Under the pieces are notes generated by a model, which searched no databases, had not been told where the DNA came from, and saw only the letters and a list, made by a program, of their open reading frames with translations. The translations under genes were made by a program, and so were the position numbers. From Holosporaceae bacterium (GTDB lineage: Bacteria > Pseudomonadota > Alphaproteobacteria > UBA3830): 5,735 bases of DNA. The stretch covers positions 1 to 5,735 of the forward strand of contig JAISYW010000081.1 of NCBI GenBank assembly GCA_031269645.1. The letters run 5' to 3'. Positions 1 through 5,735 of the stretch are shown here, piece after piece (position 1 is the first letter of the stretch; every line of letters begins with the position of its first letter).

Positions 1-294
1 AGAATTCTTGAACTTGAATCTAAATTATCTAGGGCGGAGGTTATAGATATAACTAAACTCAAGGGAACTGACGTCAAATTCGGAGCAACCGTTACCATAT
101 ACGACGAATCCTCGAATGAAGAAATCACTTATAAAATAGTTGGAATAGACGAAGCAGACATAAAGAAAAAACTTCTATCGATAGAATCTCCACTTGCGAA
201 AGCATTAATTGGAAAAGAGACCGGAGACGAGGTAAAATTACGCACATTATCAGGCGAAAAACAATATGAAATTGTTAAGATACAATATATTTAA
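1..294 (+). CDS. greA: Transcription elongation factor GreA, C-terminal part (5' end outside window)
   Basis: Partial gene: 97 codons are visible, open from base 1 to a TAA at 292-294. GreA binds the secondary channel of RNA polymerase and stimulates cleavage of backtracked transcripts. The visible part begins in the second helix of the N-terminal coiled coil (RILELESKLSRAEVID) and continues into the FKBP-like C-terminal domain, with the family hallmarks KFGATVTIYDE, YKIVGIDEAD and SPLAKALIGKETGDEV, ending in EIVKIQYI. The family is usually about 158 residues, so roughly 60 residues, including the acidic tip of the coiled coil, lie to the left of the window. The gene ends 14 bases before the ATG of fabG on the same strand, so the two may be co-transcribed. 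GreB is the only close alternative; the short GATVT and SPLAKALIG forms fit GreA better. Confidence 0.93.
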   Translation, partial: RILELESKLSRAEVIDITKLKGTDVKFGATVTIYDESSNEEITYKIVGIDEADIKKKLLSIESPLAKALIGKETGDEVKLRTLSGEKQYEIVKIQYI

Positions 295-298
295 TTTT

Positions 299-307
299 GG
301 GAGAGAG
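299..307 (+). promoter_or_regulatory. Shine-Dalgarno of fabG
   Basis: GGGAGAGAG lies just upstream of the ATG at 309, with the GGGAG core (299-303) five bases from it. It decides the start: a TTG at 297 would add four residues, but it overlaps this purine tract and would itself lack a ribosome site. ATG 309 also gives the usual FabG N-terminus (MFDLTGK). Confidence 0.7.
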
Positions 308-308
308 T

Positions 309-1046
309 ATGTTTGATTTAACAGGAAAAATCGCGCTTGTTACCGGTGCTACCGGCGTTATTGGACGAGCCATTGCTAGTACGTTGCATAAAATGGGAGC
401 TACTATAGCCGTTTCCGGCACAAAAGTTGATAATTTAGAGCGTTTGACGGTAGAATTATCTAAACGAGTTCATTTGTTTTCATGCAATTTGAGCTCTTAT
501 GAGGCAATCGAAGAATTAATTCCAAATGTCGAGCGCGTTTGCGGTAAAATCGACATTTTGGTAAATAATGCCGGCATAACGAGAGATAGTTTACTAACGA
601 GAATGTCAGACGAAGCTTGGCAGGACGTGATGACCGTCGATTTGGAAGCTCCATTTAGGCTTATGCGCGCAGCATCGAAAAATATGATAAAGGAAAGATG
701 GGGAAGAATAATAAATATCTCTTCAATCGTCGGAAGCGTTGGTAATCCGGGACAAACCAACTATGCTGCGGCAAAATCTGGTCTTTTTGGCTTATCAAAA
801 TCCGCTGCTGCTGAATTAGCCACAAGAAATATTACCGTAAACTGCGTTGCTCCAGGATTTATCCAGTCCCCTATGGTGGAAAAAATCCATCCAGCTCATC
901 GAGAATACATGGAAAAAAGTATTCCAATGTCAAGAGTCGGCGAGCCTGAAGAGGTTGCCGCCGCAGTGGGATTTTTAGCCAGCGAAGAAGCCTCTTATAT
1001 CACAGGTCACGTGCTGCATGTCAACGGCGGCATGGCTATGATTTGA
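309..1046 (+). CDS. fabG: 3-oxoacyl-[acyl-carrier-protein] reductase FabG
   Basis: Cytosolic short-chain dehydrogenase/reductase of type II fatty acid synthesis. It reduces 3-oxoacyl-ACP to 3-hydroxyacyl-ACP with NADPH. The protein is 245 residues, the normal family length. The Rossmann cofactor loop TGATGVIG is at 12-19 and the NNAG motif at 86-89. Catalytic Ser139 (INISS), Tyr152 and Lys156 (YAAAK) are present, followed by the APGFI loop at 181-185 and the C-terminal HVNGGM. Arg130 and Arg173 match the two arginines known to contact ACP in the E. coli enzyme (R129 and R172, shifted by one). The odd point is residue 111: the fourth member of the catalytic tetrad, normally Asn (N110 in E. coli), reads Asp in the stretch VMTVDLEAPF. 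The gene sits 14 bases after greA and 18 bases before a phosphopantetheinyl transferase gene, which supports a role in ACP-linked synthesis. Other SDR reductases (for example an acetoacetyl-CoA reductase) cannot be fully excluded by motif alone. Confidence 0.92.
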   Translation: MFDLTGKIALVTGATGVIGRAIASTLHKMGATIAVSGTKVDNLERLTVELSKRVHLFSCNLSSYEAIEELIPNVERVCGKIDILVNNAGITRDSLLTRMSDEAWQDVMTVDLEAPFRLMRAASKNMIKERWGRIINISSIVGSVGNPGQTNYAAAKSGLFGLSKSAAAELATRNITVNCVAPGFIQSPMVEKIHPAHREYMEKSIPMSRVGEPEEVAAAVGFLASEEASYITGHVLHVNGGMAMI

Positions 1047-1064
1047 TAGTCCTTATCGCTTCAG

Positions 1065-1769
1065 ATGAAAATTTTGGAAATACCGTTCTCATATAAAGAT
1101 CGTACCGAAAAGTGTGTTTTAGTAATTTTGAATACGTGTGATTATGCGAAAATCGCGCATTTCCCAGAAAAATGGTTATCTAACGACGAATTGAAAAAAT
1201 TTAACGCCATTTCCTCAGAAAAAACTAGAATGCATTTCGCTTTAGGGAGAGTAGCTTCTAAAAAAGCATTAAATTCTTTCGAAAATATCATTCCCGATTG
1301 CATTAATATAAAAAATGAAAATAATGGTTGTCCAAATATCGAAAACTCACTGTATTGTACTAGCATTTCTCATTCTCGTGACATAATCGCAAGCTTGGTT
1401 TTCAAAAATGAATTTTCGTTTGGAATAGATGTTGAATATTCTCAAAAAAGTAAAATTAAGGCTTTGAAACACATAAATACAGATAAAGAATCAATACCCG
1501 ACGATATAAAAAGTTTAACTGTTTGTTGGACCATAAAAGAAGCTCTTGGTAAAGCGATAAAATGCGGATTTTCCATTCCTTTTTCCGAATTTGAAATATC
1601 AAAATTTTCCGAACGAAATGGCATTTTTGAATGTAAATTTGAAAAACATCAAGACTTCAAGGGAATCGCGATTTATAGCAACGAAAAATCACTCGCTATA
1701 TCTTGTAAAAGAGAATATATCGTGGAAGATATTACTATAAATCGCATGTTGCAGTTATTTGCGATATAA
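1065..1769 (+). CDS. Sfp-type 4'-phosphopantetheinyl transferase
   Basis: A 234-residue protein that should move the 4'-phosphopantetheine arm of coenzyme A onto a serine of apo carrier proteins, in the cytosol with Mg2+. Family motifs are in the expected order: an N-terminal half with LSNDELKKF (38-46) and FALGRVASKKAL (58-69), the SISHS segment (100-104), GIDVE (120-124, metal ligands Asp122 and Glu124), and WTIKEALGKA (155-164, Glu159 and Lys163), followed by CGFSIPFSEFEIS. This is the two-half Sfp/EntD architecture, not the short AcpS type of about 120 residues. The ATG at 1065 has no clear Shine-Dalgarno, so translation may depend on the upstream fabG, which ends 18 bases earlier. The codons are very AT-rich, like the rest of the window. 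The direct neighbour fabG suggests the fatty-acid ACP as substrate, but a polyketide or peptide carrier elsewhere in the genome is possible. The family call is firm; the substrate is inference. Confidence 0.88.
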   Translation: MKILEIPFSYKDRTEKCVLVILNTCDYAKIAHFPEKWLSNDELKKFNAISSEKTRMHFALGRVASKKALNSFENIIPDCINIKNENNGCPNIENSLYCTSISHSRDIIASLVFKNEFSFGIDVEYSQKSKIKALKHINTDKESIPDDIKSLTVCWTIKEALGKAIKCGFSIPFSEFEISKFSERNGIFECKFEKHQDFKGIAIYSNEKSLAISCKREYIVEDITINRMLQLFAI

Positions 1770-1791
1770 TTTTTTGCAACTAAATCAAAGA
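1770..1791. other. Convergent intergenic gap between PPTase and rluC stops
   Basis: Only 22 bases separate the TAA of the + strand PPTase gene (1767-1769) from the TAA of the - strand rluC gene (complement of 1792-1794). A T-run begins at 1770, but no inverted repeat of useful length is visible before it. Transcripts from the two sides may therefore overlap at their 3' ends. Confidence 0.7.
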
Positions 1792-2691
1792 TTAAATTTC
1801 ATCGACATTTTCAATATTTGGAAAATATCCTGGTATTTGCGCGACGATTTCTATGTCATCAACAGTAACTTTATGAGCGTGCAGAAAAAGTTTATTATGA
1901 ATTGTATCTTCGCCATATTTTCTATCACCAAGAATCGCGGACTTCAATACTTCCGCGCAATGTAGGCGTAATTGATGTTTCCGTCCCGTGAACGGAATTA
2001 ATTTCAATAACGTACAATTTATGAATCTTTCCTCAGGATCTAGCATTCTTAATGGAAAATATTCGGTTGTTGCTCGTTTGCCTCCATCAGCGATTTTCAT
2101 TTTTTCTTCGCCGCCAACTAATATTTTTTTTATAAAATTATCGATAATTCCGCGTCTATTAACTTTTCCATTAACGACTGCGAGATAAGTCTTTTTTATT
2201 TCATTGTTTTTGAACATTGCCGTAAGTTTTCTTGCTGCCGCGAGATTTTTTGCTATCAACAAAACGCCAGAAGTGTCTTTATCGAGGCGATGCACCAATT
2301 TGTACTCACAATTTGTGTAATTTTGGTACGCTCTCATAAGAGTCTCTATACAAATTGAAATATTTGTTCCCAATTGTACCGCGATATTATTTGGTTTGTT
2401 GATCGCTAAAAAATCGTCATTTTCGAAAATAATGATGTTTTTGAATTGATTTGCCAATCTACGATCAAAAAAATACCGCTTTTCGTTTTTCGTTGAAAAA
2501 TTGTCGTAAATATGCAGAACGTCTCCTACGTACAACCGATCGGAAGCTTTCGCTTTTTTTTCGTTGACTTTTATTTTTCCGATACGAAAAAGCTTCTGCA
2601 AATATACGTAACCAATGTCTTCGTAAAGATTTTTTATAATCTTATCCGCGCGAGAATTGCTCTCGGCAAATGTAACTATGTATTCTTTCAC
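1792..2691 (-). CDS. rluC: 23S rRNA pseudouridine synthase, RluC type
   Basis: A 299-residue member of the RluA/RluC/RluD family, which turns specific uridines of 23S rRNA into pseudouridine (positions 955, 2504 and 2580 for E. coli RluC). An N-terminal S4 RNA-binding domain covers about 13-62 (SRADKIIKNL ... KIKVNEKKAKASDRLYVGD). The catalytic domain follows, with NKPNNIAVQLG (98-108), the signature HRLDKDTSG (134-142) holding catalytic Asp137, GGEEKMKI (193-200), TGRKHQLRLH (235-244), GDRKYG (255-260) and LHAHKV (270-275). The GGEEKM and TGRKHQLRLH forms favour RluC over RluD, though the paralogue call is inferred. The start is GTG at 2691-2689, whose GTGA overlaps the alaS stop codon TGA by four bases. 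A weak purine tract lies about 20 bases upstream inside alaS, so re-initiation by ribosomes finishing alaS is likely. It is the distal gene of an alaS-rluC unit. Confidence 0.9.
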   Translation of the reverse strand: MKEYIVTFAESNSRADKIIKNLYEDIGYVYLQKLFRIGKIKVNEKKAKASDRLYVGDVLHIYDNFSTKNEKRYFFDRRLANQFKNIIIFENDDFLAINKPNNIAVQLGTNISICIETLMRAYQNYTNCEYKLVHRLDKDTSGVLLIAKNLAAARKLTAMFKNNEIKKTYLAVVNGKVNRRGIIDNFIKKILVGGEEKMKIADGGKRATTEYFPLRMLDPEERFINCTLLKLIPFTGRKHQLRLHCAEVLKSAILGDRKYGEDTIHNKLFLHAHKVTVDDIEIVAQIPGYFPNIENVDEI

Positions 2692-5288
2692 GCAATACAG
2701 GAAAGCATACGCTCCATTGCCGTTTTAATTTTTGCCATATCACCAACGCCACTTCCTTGTGCAAAACTTGGATTCCCGCCTCCCTTTCCGCCTAGAAAAG
2801 TTAAACCTATTTTCAGTATCTGAGTTGCGTCATATTGTTTTTGAAGATCTTGACTTACGCCAACAATTAAAAGTGACTTATCTGCATTTTGAGCTGCAAT
2901 AATAACAATGCCCGATGAATTTTTTGATCTGACGGCATCGTTTAGCAAACGTAATTCTTCAAATGAATAATCTGAAACAACAAGATAACAGACGCAAATT
3001 CCACTTTTTTGTATATTTTGTATTTTTTCAATCGCTTGTTTCTGCTTATTCTTTGTGATCTCCTGATTTTTTTGTTTCAGACTTGTTAACAATTCGCTAA
3101 CTTTTAATAATACTTCAGTTTTACCACACTTTAATTTTTCTGATAATTCGTGCATGGATTGCTCCATATCATTAAAATAGTCGAGAACTTTTATGCCGGT
3201 AATAGCTTCTATTCTTCTAATACCAGACCCGATACTGCTTTCAGAAAGAATCTTAAACATTCCGATAGTTCCTGTCGAAAAGGCATGGGTACCACCGCAA
3301 AGTTCGAAAGATACTTTTTCGCCGCAAGAAGTTCCCACGCACACAGTTCTTACGTAATCTCCGTATTTTTCACCAAACAACGCCAAAGCGCCCGATGTAA
3401 TCGCTTCGTTTTTAGGCATTACGCGACATATGACCGGAAGATTTTGAACAATCCAATTATTAATCATTTTCTCGACTTTTAATAAATCCGCCAGAGAAAT
3501 TGATGAATGATGAGAAAAATCAAGACGCAAACGATTTTCGTCTAAAAAAGAACCTCGTTGAGCGACATGGTTACCCAAAGTATGCCGTAATGCGGCCTGC
3601 AGTAAGTGTGTTGCCGTGTGGTTTGCTCTTATTTTTTGGCGTCTCTCGCTATCTATTTTTAATTTTACCATATCCGAGATTCGAAAACTTCCGGAAACAA
3701 GCTCTCCTTCGTGAACAATTATGGTATCGCACATTTTTTGAGTATTCATGACTTTAAAAAGACCAGATTCGGCGCCAATAAAGCCGATATCTCCAGATTG
3801 GCCGCCGCATTCAGCATAAAAAGGCGTTGATTTCGTTATTAAAAAAGCTTTTCCCTCAAGCAACGATGCATTTTCTTTTCCATTTTGAACAATAGCAAGA
3901 ATAGAGCTCTCGAATTCGTCGGTTTCATATCCAACAAAGTCAGTTGCATTTAATTTTGCTTTTAGATCGAGCCAGATAGCATCTTCCTTTTCGTCTCCGG
4001 ATCCTGTCCATTTTGTTTTGTTTCTTTGTTTCCGCAAAGCTTTCTCAAACCCATCTGTATCTACGGAAATTTTTTCTGCTTTCAATATATCTTGCGTGAG
4101 ATCGAGTGGAAAACCGTATGTATCGTAAAGTTTAAACGCCTGATCGCCGCTTAGAATTCCTCCTGCCGCGATATTTTTAATATCGTTTTTCAGAATTTTT
4201 AAACCCCCCTCAAGAGTATATAAAAAATTTTCTTCTTCTAAATGAATTATGGAAGCAATAACGTCGCGCGCTCTTTCTAGTTCTGGGTACGCATCTTTCA
4301 TAACGTCTATAAGTATGCTCGACAAATCATATAAAAATGGAGTTTTGATGCTTATCAGGTTTCCGTGCCTCATGGCGCGTCTTAAAATACGCCGCAAAAC
4401 ATATCCACGTCCTTCGTTACTGGGCGTAACACCGTCGGCAATTAAAAATGAAATCGAGCGTATATGATCTGCAATAACCTTATAAGAAGGATAAGTATCT
4501 TCATGATTTGTTTTGGAAATAGACTTTATTTCGCCGATTATGTTTCTAAACAAATCGATTTGATAATTATCATTGAATCCCTGCATTAGCGAAGTAAGTC
4601 TTTCTAATCCTATACCGGTGTCAATGGATTGTTTTTGCAAAGGAATTTTTTCTCCATTTTCTTTCTGATCAAATTGCATAAAAACAATATTCCAAATTTC
4701 CATATATCGATCTCCGTCTGCACCTGTCGTTCCCGGCATACCTCCGGGAATTTCTCCACCATGATCATAGAAAATTTCAGTGCAAGGCCCGCAGGGCCCA
4801 ACCTCTCCCCTCGACCACAACTTATCGTTTGTGGAGATCGGAATAATCAAAATATCGCCGGCAAATTTTCTCCAAATTGCTTTTGCTTCCTCATCCGTAT
4901 GAAAAACCGTTACAAGCAATTTGCTTTTTGGAATTTCCAATTCTTTTGTAAGAAAAGTCCAAGCGAAATTTATGGCGTCCTCTTTAAAATAATCTCCGAA
5001 TGAAAAATTTCCCAACATTTCGAAAAACGTATGATGACGCGCGGTGAATCCAACCTGATCTAGATCGTTATGCTTTCCTCCGGCACGGATGCATTTCTGT
5101 GCCGTCGCGGCACAATTGTGAAGTCGAGCTTCTAGGCCAACAAAAACGTTTTTAAACTGCACCATTCCGGAATTTGTAAACAACAGGGTTGGATCGTTGG
5201 AAGGAACGACGGAGCTGGACTCGATAATCTTATGACCGTTGTTTTCAAAAAATTTTAAAAAGCAATTGCGAATACTGGAGGCAAGCAT
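2688..5288 (-). CDS. alaS: Alanine--tRNA ligase
   Basis: Cytosolic class II aminoacyl-tRNA synthetase that charges tRNA-Ala and hydrolyses mischarged Ser- or Gly-tRNA-Ala. From the chosen start it is 866 residues, close to E. coli (876). The catalytic core runs from residue 1 to about 240, with motif 1 (VVPSNDPTLLFTNSGMVQF), motif 2 (from RAGGKHNDLDQVG to FEMLGNFSFGDYFK) and motif 3 (DTGIGLER, 223-230); EVGPCGPCTEIF is at 162-173. The tRNA-recognition helices follow, including GRGYVLRRILRRAMRHG (293-309). The editing domain has HTATH (557-561) and CGGTH (664-668), giving His557, His561, Cys664 and His668 as the zinc/editing ligands. A charged helical linker (about 705-760) leads to the DHHA1/C-Ala domain with GGKGGG (833-838). 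All key residues are present, so it should be active in both synthesis and editing. An in-frame ATG at 5357 would add 23 atypical residues; ATG 5288 gives the family N-terminus MLASSIRNCFLKFF and has a good ribosome site. The stop overlaps the rluC start. Confidence 0.97.
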   Translation of the reverse strand: MLASSIRNCFLKFFENNGHKIIESSSVVPSNDPTLLFTNSGMVQFKNVFVGLEARLHNCAATAQKCIRAGGKHNDLDQVGFTARHHTFFEMLGNFSFGDYFKEDAINFAWTFLTKELEIPKSKLLVTVFHTDEEAKAIWRKFAGDILIIPISTNDKLWSRGEVGPCGPCTEIFYDHGGEIPGGMPGTTGADGDRYMEIWNIVFMQFDQKENGEKIPLQKQSIDTGIGLERLTSLMQGFNDNYQIDLFRNIIGEIKSISKTNHEDTYPSYKVIADHIRSISFLIADGVTPSNEGRGYVLRRILRRAMRHGNLISIKTPFLYDLSSILIDVMKDAYPELERARDVIASIIHLEEENFLYTLEGGLKILKNDIKNIAAGGILSGDQAFKLYDTYGFPLDLTQDILKAEKISVDTDGFEKALRKQRNKTKWTGSGDEKEDAIWLDLKAKLNATDFVGYETDEFESSILAIVQNGKENASLLEGKAFLITKSTPFYAECGGQSGDIGFIGAESGLFKVMNTQKMCDTIIVHEGELVSGSFRISDMVKLKIDSERRQKIRANHTATHLLQAALRHTLGNHVAQRGSFLDENRLRLDFSHHSSISLADLLKVEKMINNWIVQNLPVICRVMPKNEAITSGALALFGEKYGDYVRTVCVGTSCGEKVSFELCGGTHAFSTGTIGMFKILSESSIGSGIRRIEAITGIKVLDYFNDMEQSMHELSEKLKCGKTEVLLKVSELLTSLKQKNQEITKNKQKQAIEKIQNIQKSGICVCYLVVSDYSFEELRLLNDAVRSKNSSGIVIIAAQNADKSLLIVGVSQDLQKQYDATQILKIGLTFLGGKGGGNPSFAQGSGVGDMAKIKTAMERMLSCIA

Positions 5289-5295
5289 AACGTTT

Positions 5296-5302
5296 TCCTT
5301 CT
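5296..5302 (-). promoter_or_regulatory. Shine-Dalgarno of alaS
   Basis: Read on the - strand this is AGAAGGA, seven bases before the ATG at 5288-5286. It is the best ribosome site near either possible start and is the main reason for choosing 5288 over the longer in-frame start at 5357. Confidence 0.75.
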
Positions 5303-5319
5303 CAAAGGTTTTCGATAGA

Positions 5320-5502
5320 CTACACGAGAGCGCAAAATTTTTCCATAGCATCGGCATTGTCTGAGACTATATCAAAATAAGCACCGCAGGAAGTAAAAGA
5401 AATTTTGAATGAATGCTTTTTTGATGTGAAAAAGCGTTTGTTACCAGCTTGTAATTGTATGGTTCCATATAGAGGAGCACTAAGAGAAGAAGTATTAATC
5501 TT
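5320..5502 (-). pseudogene. Possible 3' remnant of an unrecognised gene upstream of alaS
   Basis: A - strand frame is open for 60 codons and ends in TAG at 5322-5320, 31 bases before the alaS ATG. It has no start codon except an ATG at its residue 53, and an in-frame TAG (5505-5503) closes it on the left, next to the inferred end of the insertion sequence. The translation includes PLYGTIQLQAGNKRFF near its start and AYFDIVSDNADAMEKFCALV at its C-terminus, which reads more like real protein than random AT-rich translation. I do not recognise the family. It could be the tail of a gene cut off by the insertion. In DNA this AT-rich, a 60-codon chance opening is uncommon but possible, and the + strand is also open for 41 codons here (5381-5503). 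It is therefore only a candidate. Confidence 0.3.
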
Positions 5503-5513
5503 CTAACTCTGCC

Positions 5514-5735
5514 TGTAGAGAGACGTATAACGCGCTCTGTTTCAAGTGGATTTGTTGAGATAATCGACAGATTTTATCAGAAGATTATTATGTGCCAAAT
5601 ACTACGCAGCAGCGCTACGACGACAGAGGCCGATGCGTCGAGCGATACAAAATAGTAAAGAGAGTCTCTGAAGAAATTGTCAGAAAAATACTCGGTAAAT
5701 GAAAAGACAATAGCGAAGTGGAAAAAGGGAAGTTG
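5514..5735 (+). mobile_element. Left part of an IS481-family insertion sequence (continues past the window)
   Basis: The element is called from its transposase N-terminus, which starts at 5590. The left boundary is set approximately at the TGT of TGTAGAGAGACG (5514), because IS481-family ends usually begin with TGT and the transposase start normally lies within about 100 bases of the left end (here 76). Neither the right inverted repeat nor a target-site duplication can be seen, since the element runs off the window. Part of it (about 5605-5645) is clearly richer in G+C than the flanking genes, which fits a transferred element. The family call is fairly firm, the exact boundary is not. Confidence 0.6.
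5590..5735 (+). pseudogene. IS481-family transposase, N-terminal fragment with two frameshifts
   Basis: Reading from ATG 5590 gives MCQILRSSATTTEA, which matches the usual start of this transposase group (MGQ-L-SATTTEA style). The frame must then shift to give RRAIQNSKESL (from about 5636 to 5668) and shift back to give SLKKLSEKYSVNEKTIAKWK from 5665 onward, a helix-turn-helix of the kind that opens IS481 transposases. The first shift fits one extra base in the GATG between the GCC and CGT codons (5631-5635). The second fits two extra bases in the GAGAG at 5660-5664, or one lost base. The sum restores the starting frame, but without shifts the ATG 5590 frame meets TAG (5653-5655) and TAA (5656-5658). 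The DDE catalytic domain lies outside the window. Either the gene is decaying or the indels are sequencing errors near a contig or window end. Programmed frameshifting is not the rule in this family and no slippery run is seen. Confidence 0.7.

Larger units (their letters stand above)
5289..5513. other. Gene-poor stretch upstream of alaS
   Basis: No intact gene lies between the alaS start and the inferred insertion-sequence end. The stretch must carry the alaS leader and probably its promoter, unless alaS is transcribed from further upstream or from the element. On the - strand a TATAGT hexamer lies near 5367-5372, but no well-spaced -35 partner stands out, so no promoter is called. No tRNA-like clover, long inverted repeat or tandem repeat is visible. 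Confidence 0.5.

Noticed and set aside
497..760. - strand open frame inside fabG
   Set aside because: It is a shadow of the fabG coding frame; fabG motifs are continuous on the + strand here.
1770..1800. Bidirectional terminator between the PPTase gene and rluC
   Set aside because: There is a T-run but no stem of several paired bases next to it on either strand.
1759..1965. + strand open frame overlapping the end of the PPTase gene and the 3' part of rluC
   Set aside because: It is antisense to the conserved RluC C-terminus, with no ribosome site and no family resemblance.
3150..3751. Two + strand open frames (3150-3482 and 3500-3751) opposite alaS
   Set aside because: They lie antisense to the conserved editing and linker regions of alaS, have no recognisable motif and no ribosome site; alaS explains the region fully.
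4629..5003. 124-codon + strand open frame opposite the alaS catalytic core
   Set aside because: It is the mirror of a strongly conserved AlaS region; the translation is low in complexity and matches no family I know.
5289..5357. Longer alaS product starting at ATG 5357
   Set aside because: The 23 extra residues do not resemble any AlaS N-terminus, and the AGAAGGA ribosome site fits the ATG at 5288.
5381..5506. 41-codon + strand open frame between alaS and the insertion sequence
   Set aside because: No start codon in a sensible position, no ribosome site and no protein-like pattern; it overlaps the more protein-like - strand frame and may be its shadow.
1..5735. CRISPR array, tRNA/rRNA gene, riboswitch or toxin-antitoxin pair
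   Set aside because: No regularly spaced repeats, no RNA clover or conserved rRNA stretch, and no small paired genes were seen; nearly all of 1-5288 is accounted for by housekeeping coding sequence.

Overview
The window is AT-rich (by eye about one third G+C) and densely packed bacterial chromosome. It carries five recognisable housekeeping genes and, at its right edge, the start of a damaged insertion sequence. The FabG, RluC and AlaS proteins look alphaproteobacterial: FabG has a C-terminus of the HVNGGM type and a GNPGQ loop, RluC has a GGEEKM...TGRKHQLRLH layout, and AlaS is full length. Together with the AT-rich codon use and short intergenic gaps, this suggests a Rickettsiales- or Holosporales-like, probably host-associated lineage. 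That placement is an inference from sequence style, not from a search.

Layout. On the + strand, positions 1-1769 hold the 3' end of greA (transcript cleavage factor), then fabG (3-oxoacyl-ACP reductase), then an Sfp-type 4'-phosphopantetheinyl transferase. The gaps are 14 and 18 bases, so the three are probably one transcript. On the - strand, alaS (5288 to 2688) is followed by rluC (2691 to 1792), with a 4-base GTGA overlap that suggests translational coupling. The two groups converge with only 22 bases between stop codons (1770-1791), and no clear terminator hairpin is visible there.

Right edge (5289-5735). No intact gene is present. Going rightwards there is a good Shine-Dalgarno for alaS, then an open - strand frame of 60 codons without a usable start (5502-5320). 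That frame could be the 3' remnant of a gene once upstream of alaS. Next come the left end and transposase N-terminus of an IS481-family element. The transposase reading is split over two frames by two indels that together restore the original frame, so in this copy it is a pseudogene (or the edge contains sequencing errors).

How the genes fit together: fabG and the PPTase both serve acyl-carrier-protein chemistry (the PPTase loads the carrier, FabG reduces the carrier-bound 3-oxoacyl chain). greA, alaS and rluC serve transcription, tRNA charging and ribosome maturation. I found no convincing novel multi-gene system. The points most worth a second look are the Asn-to-Asp change in the FabG active site, the Sfp-type PPTase beside fabG, and the decayed IS next to a possible truncated gene.
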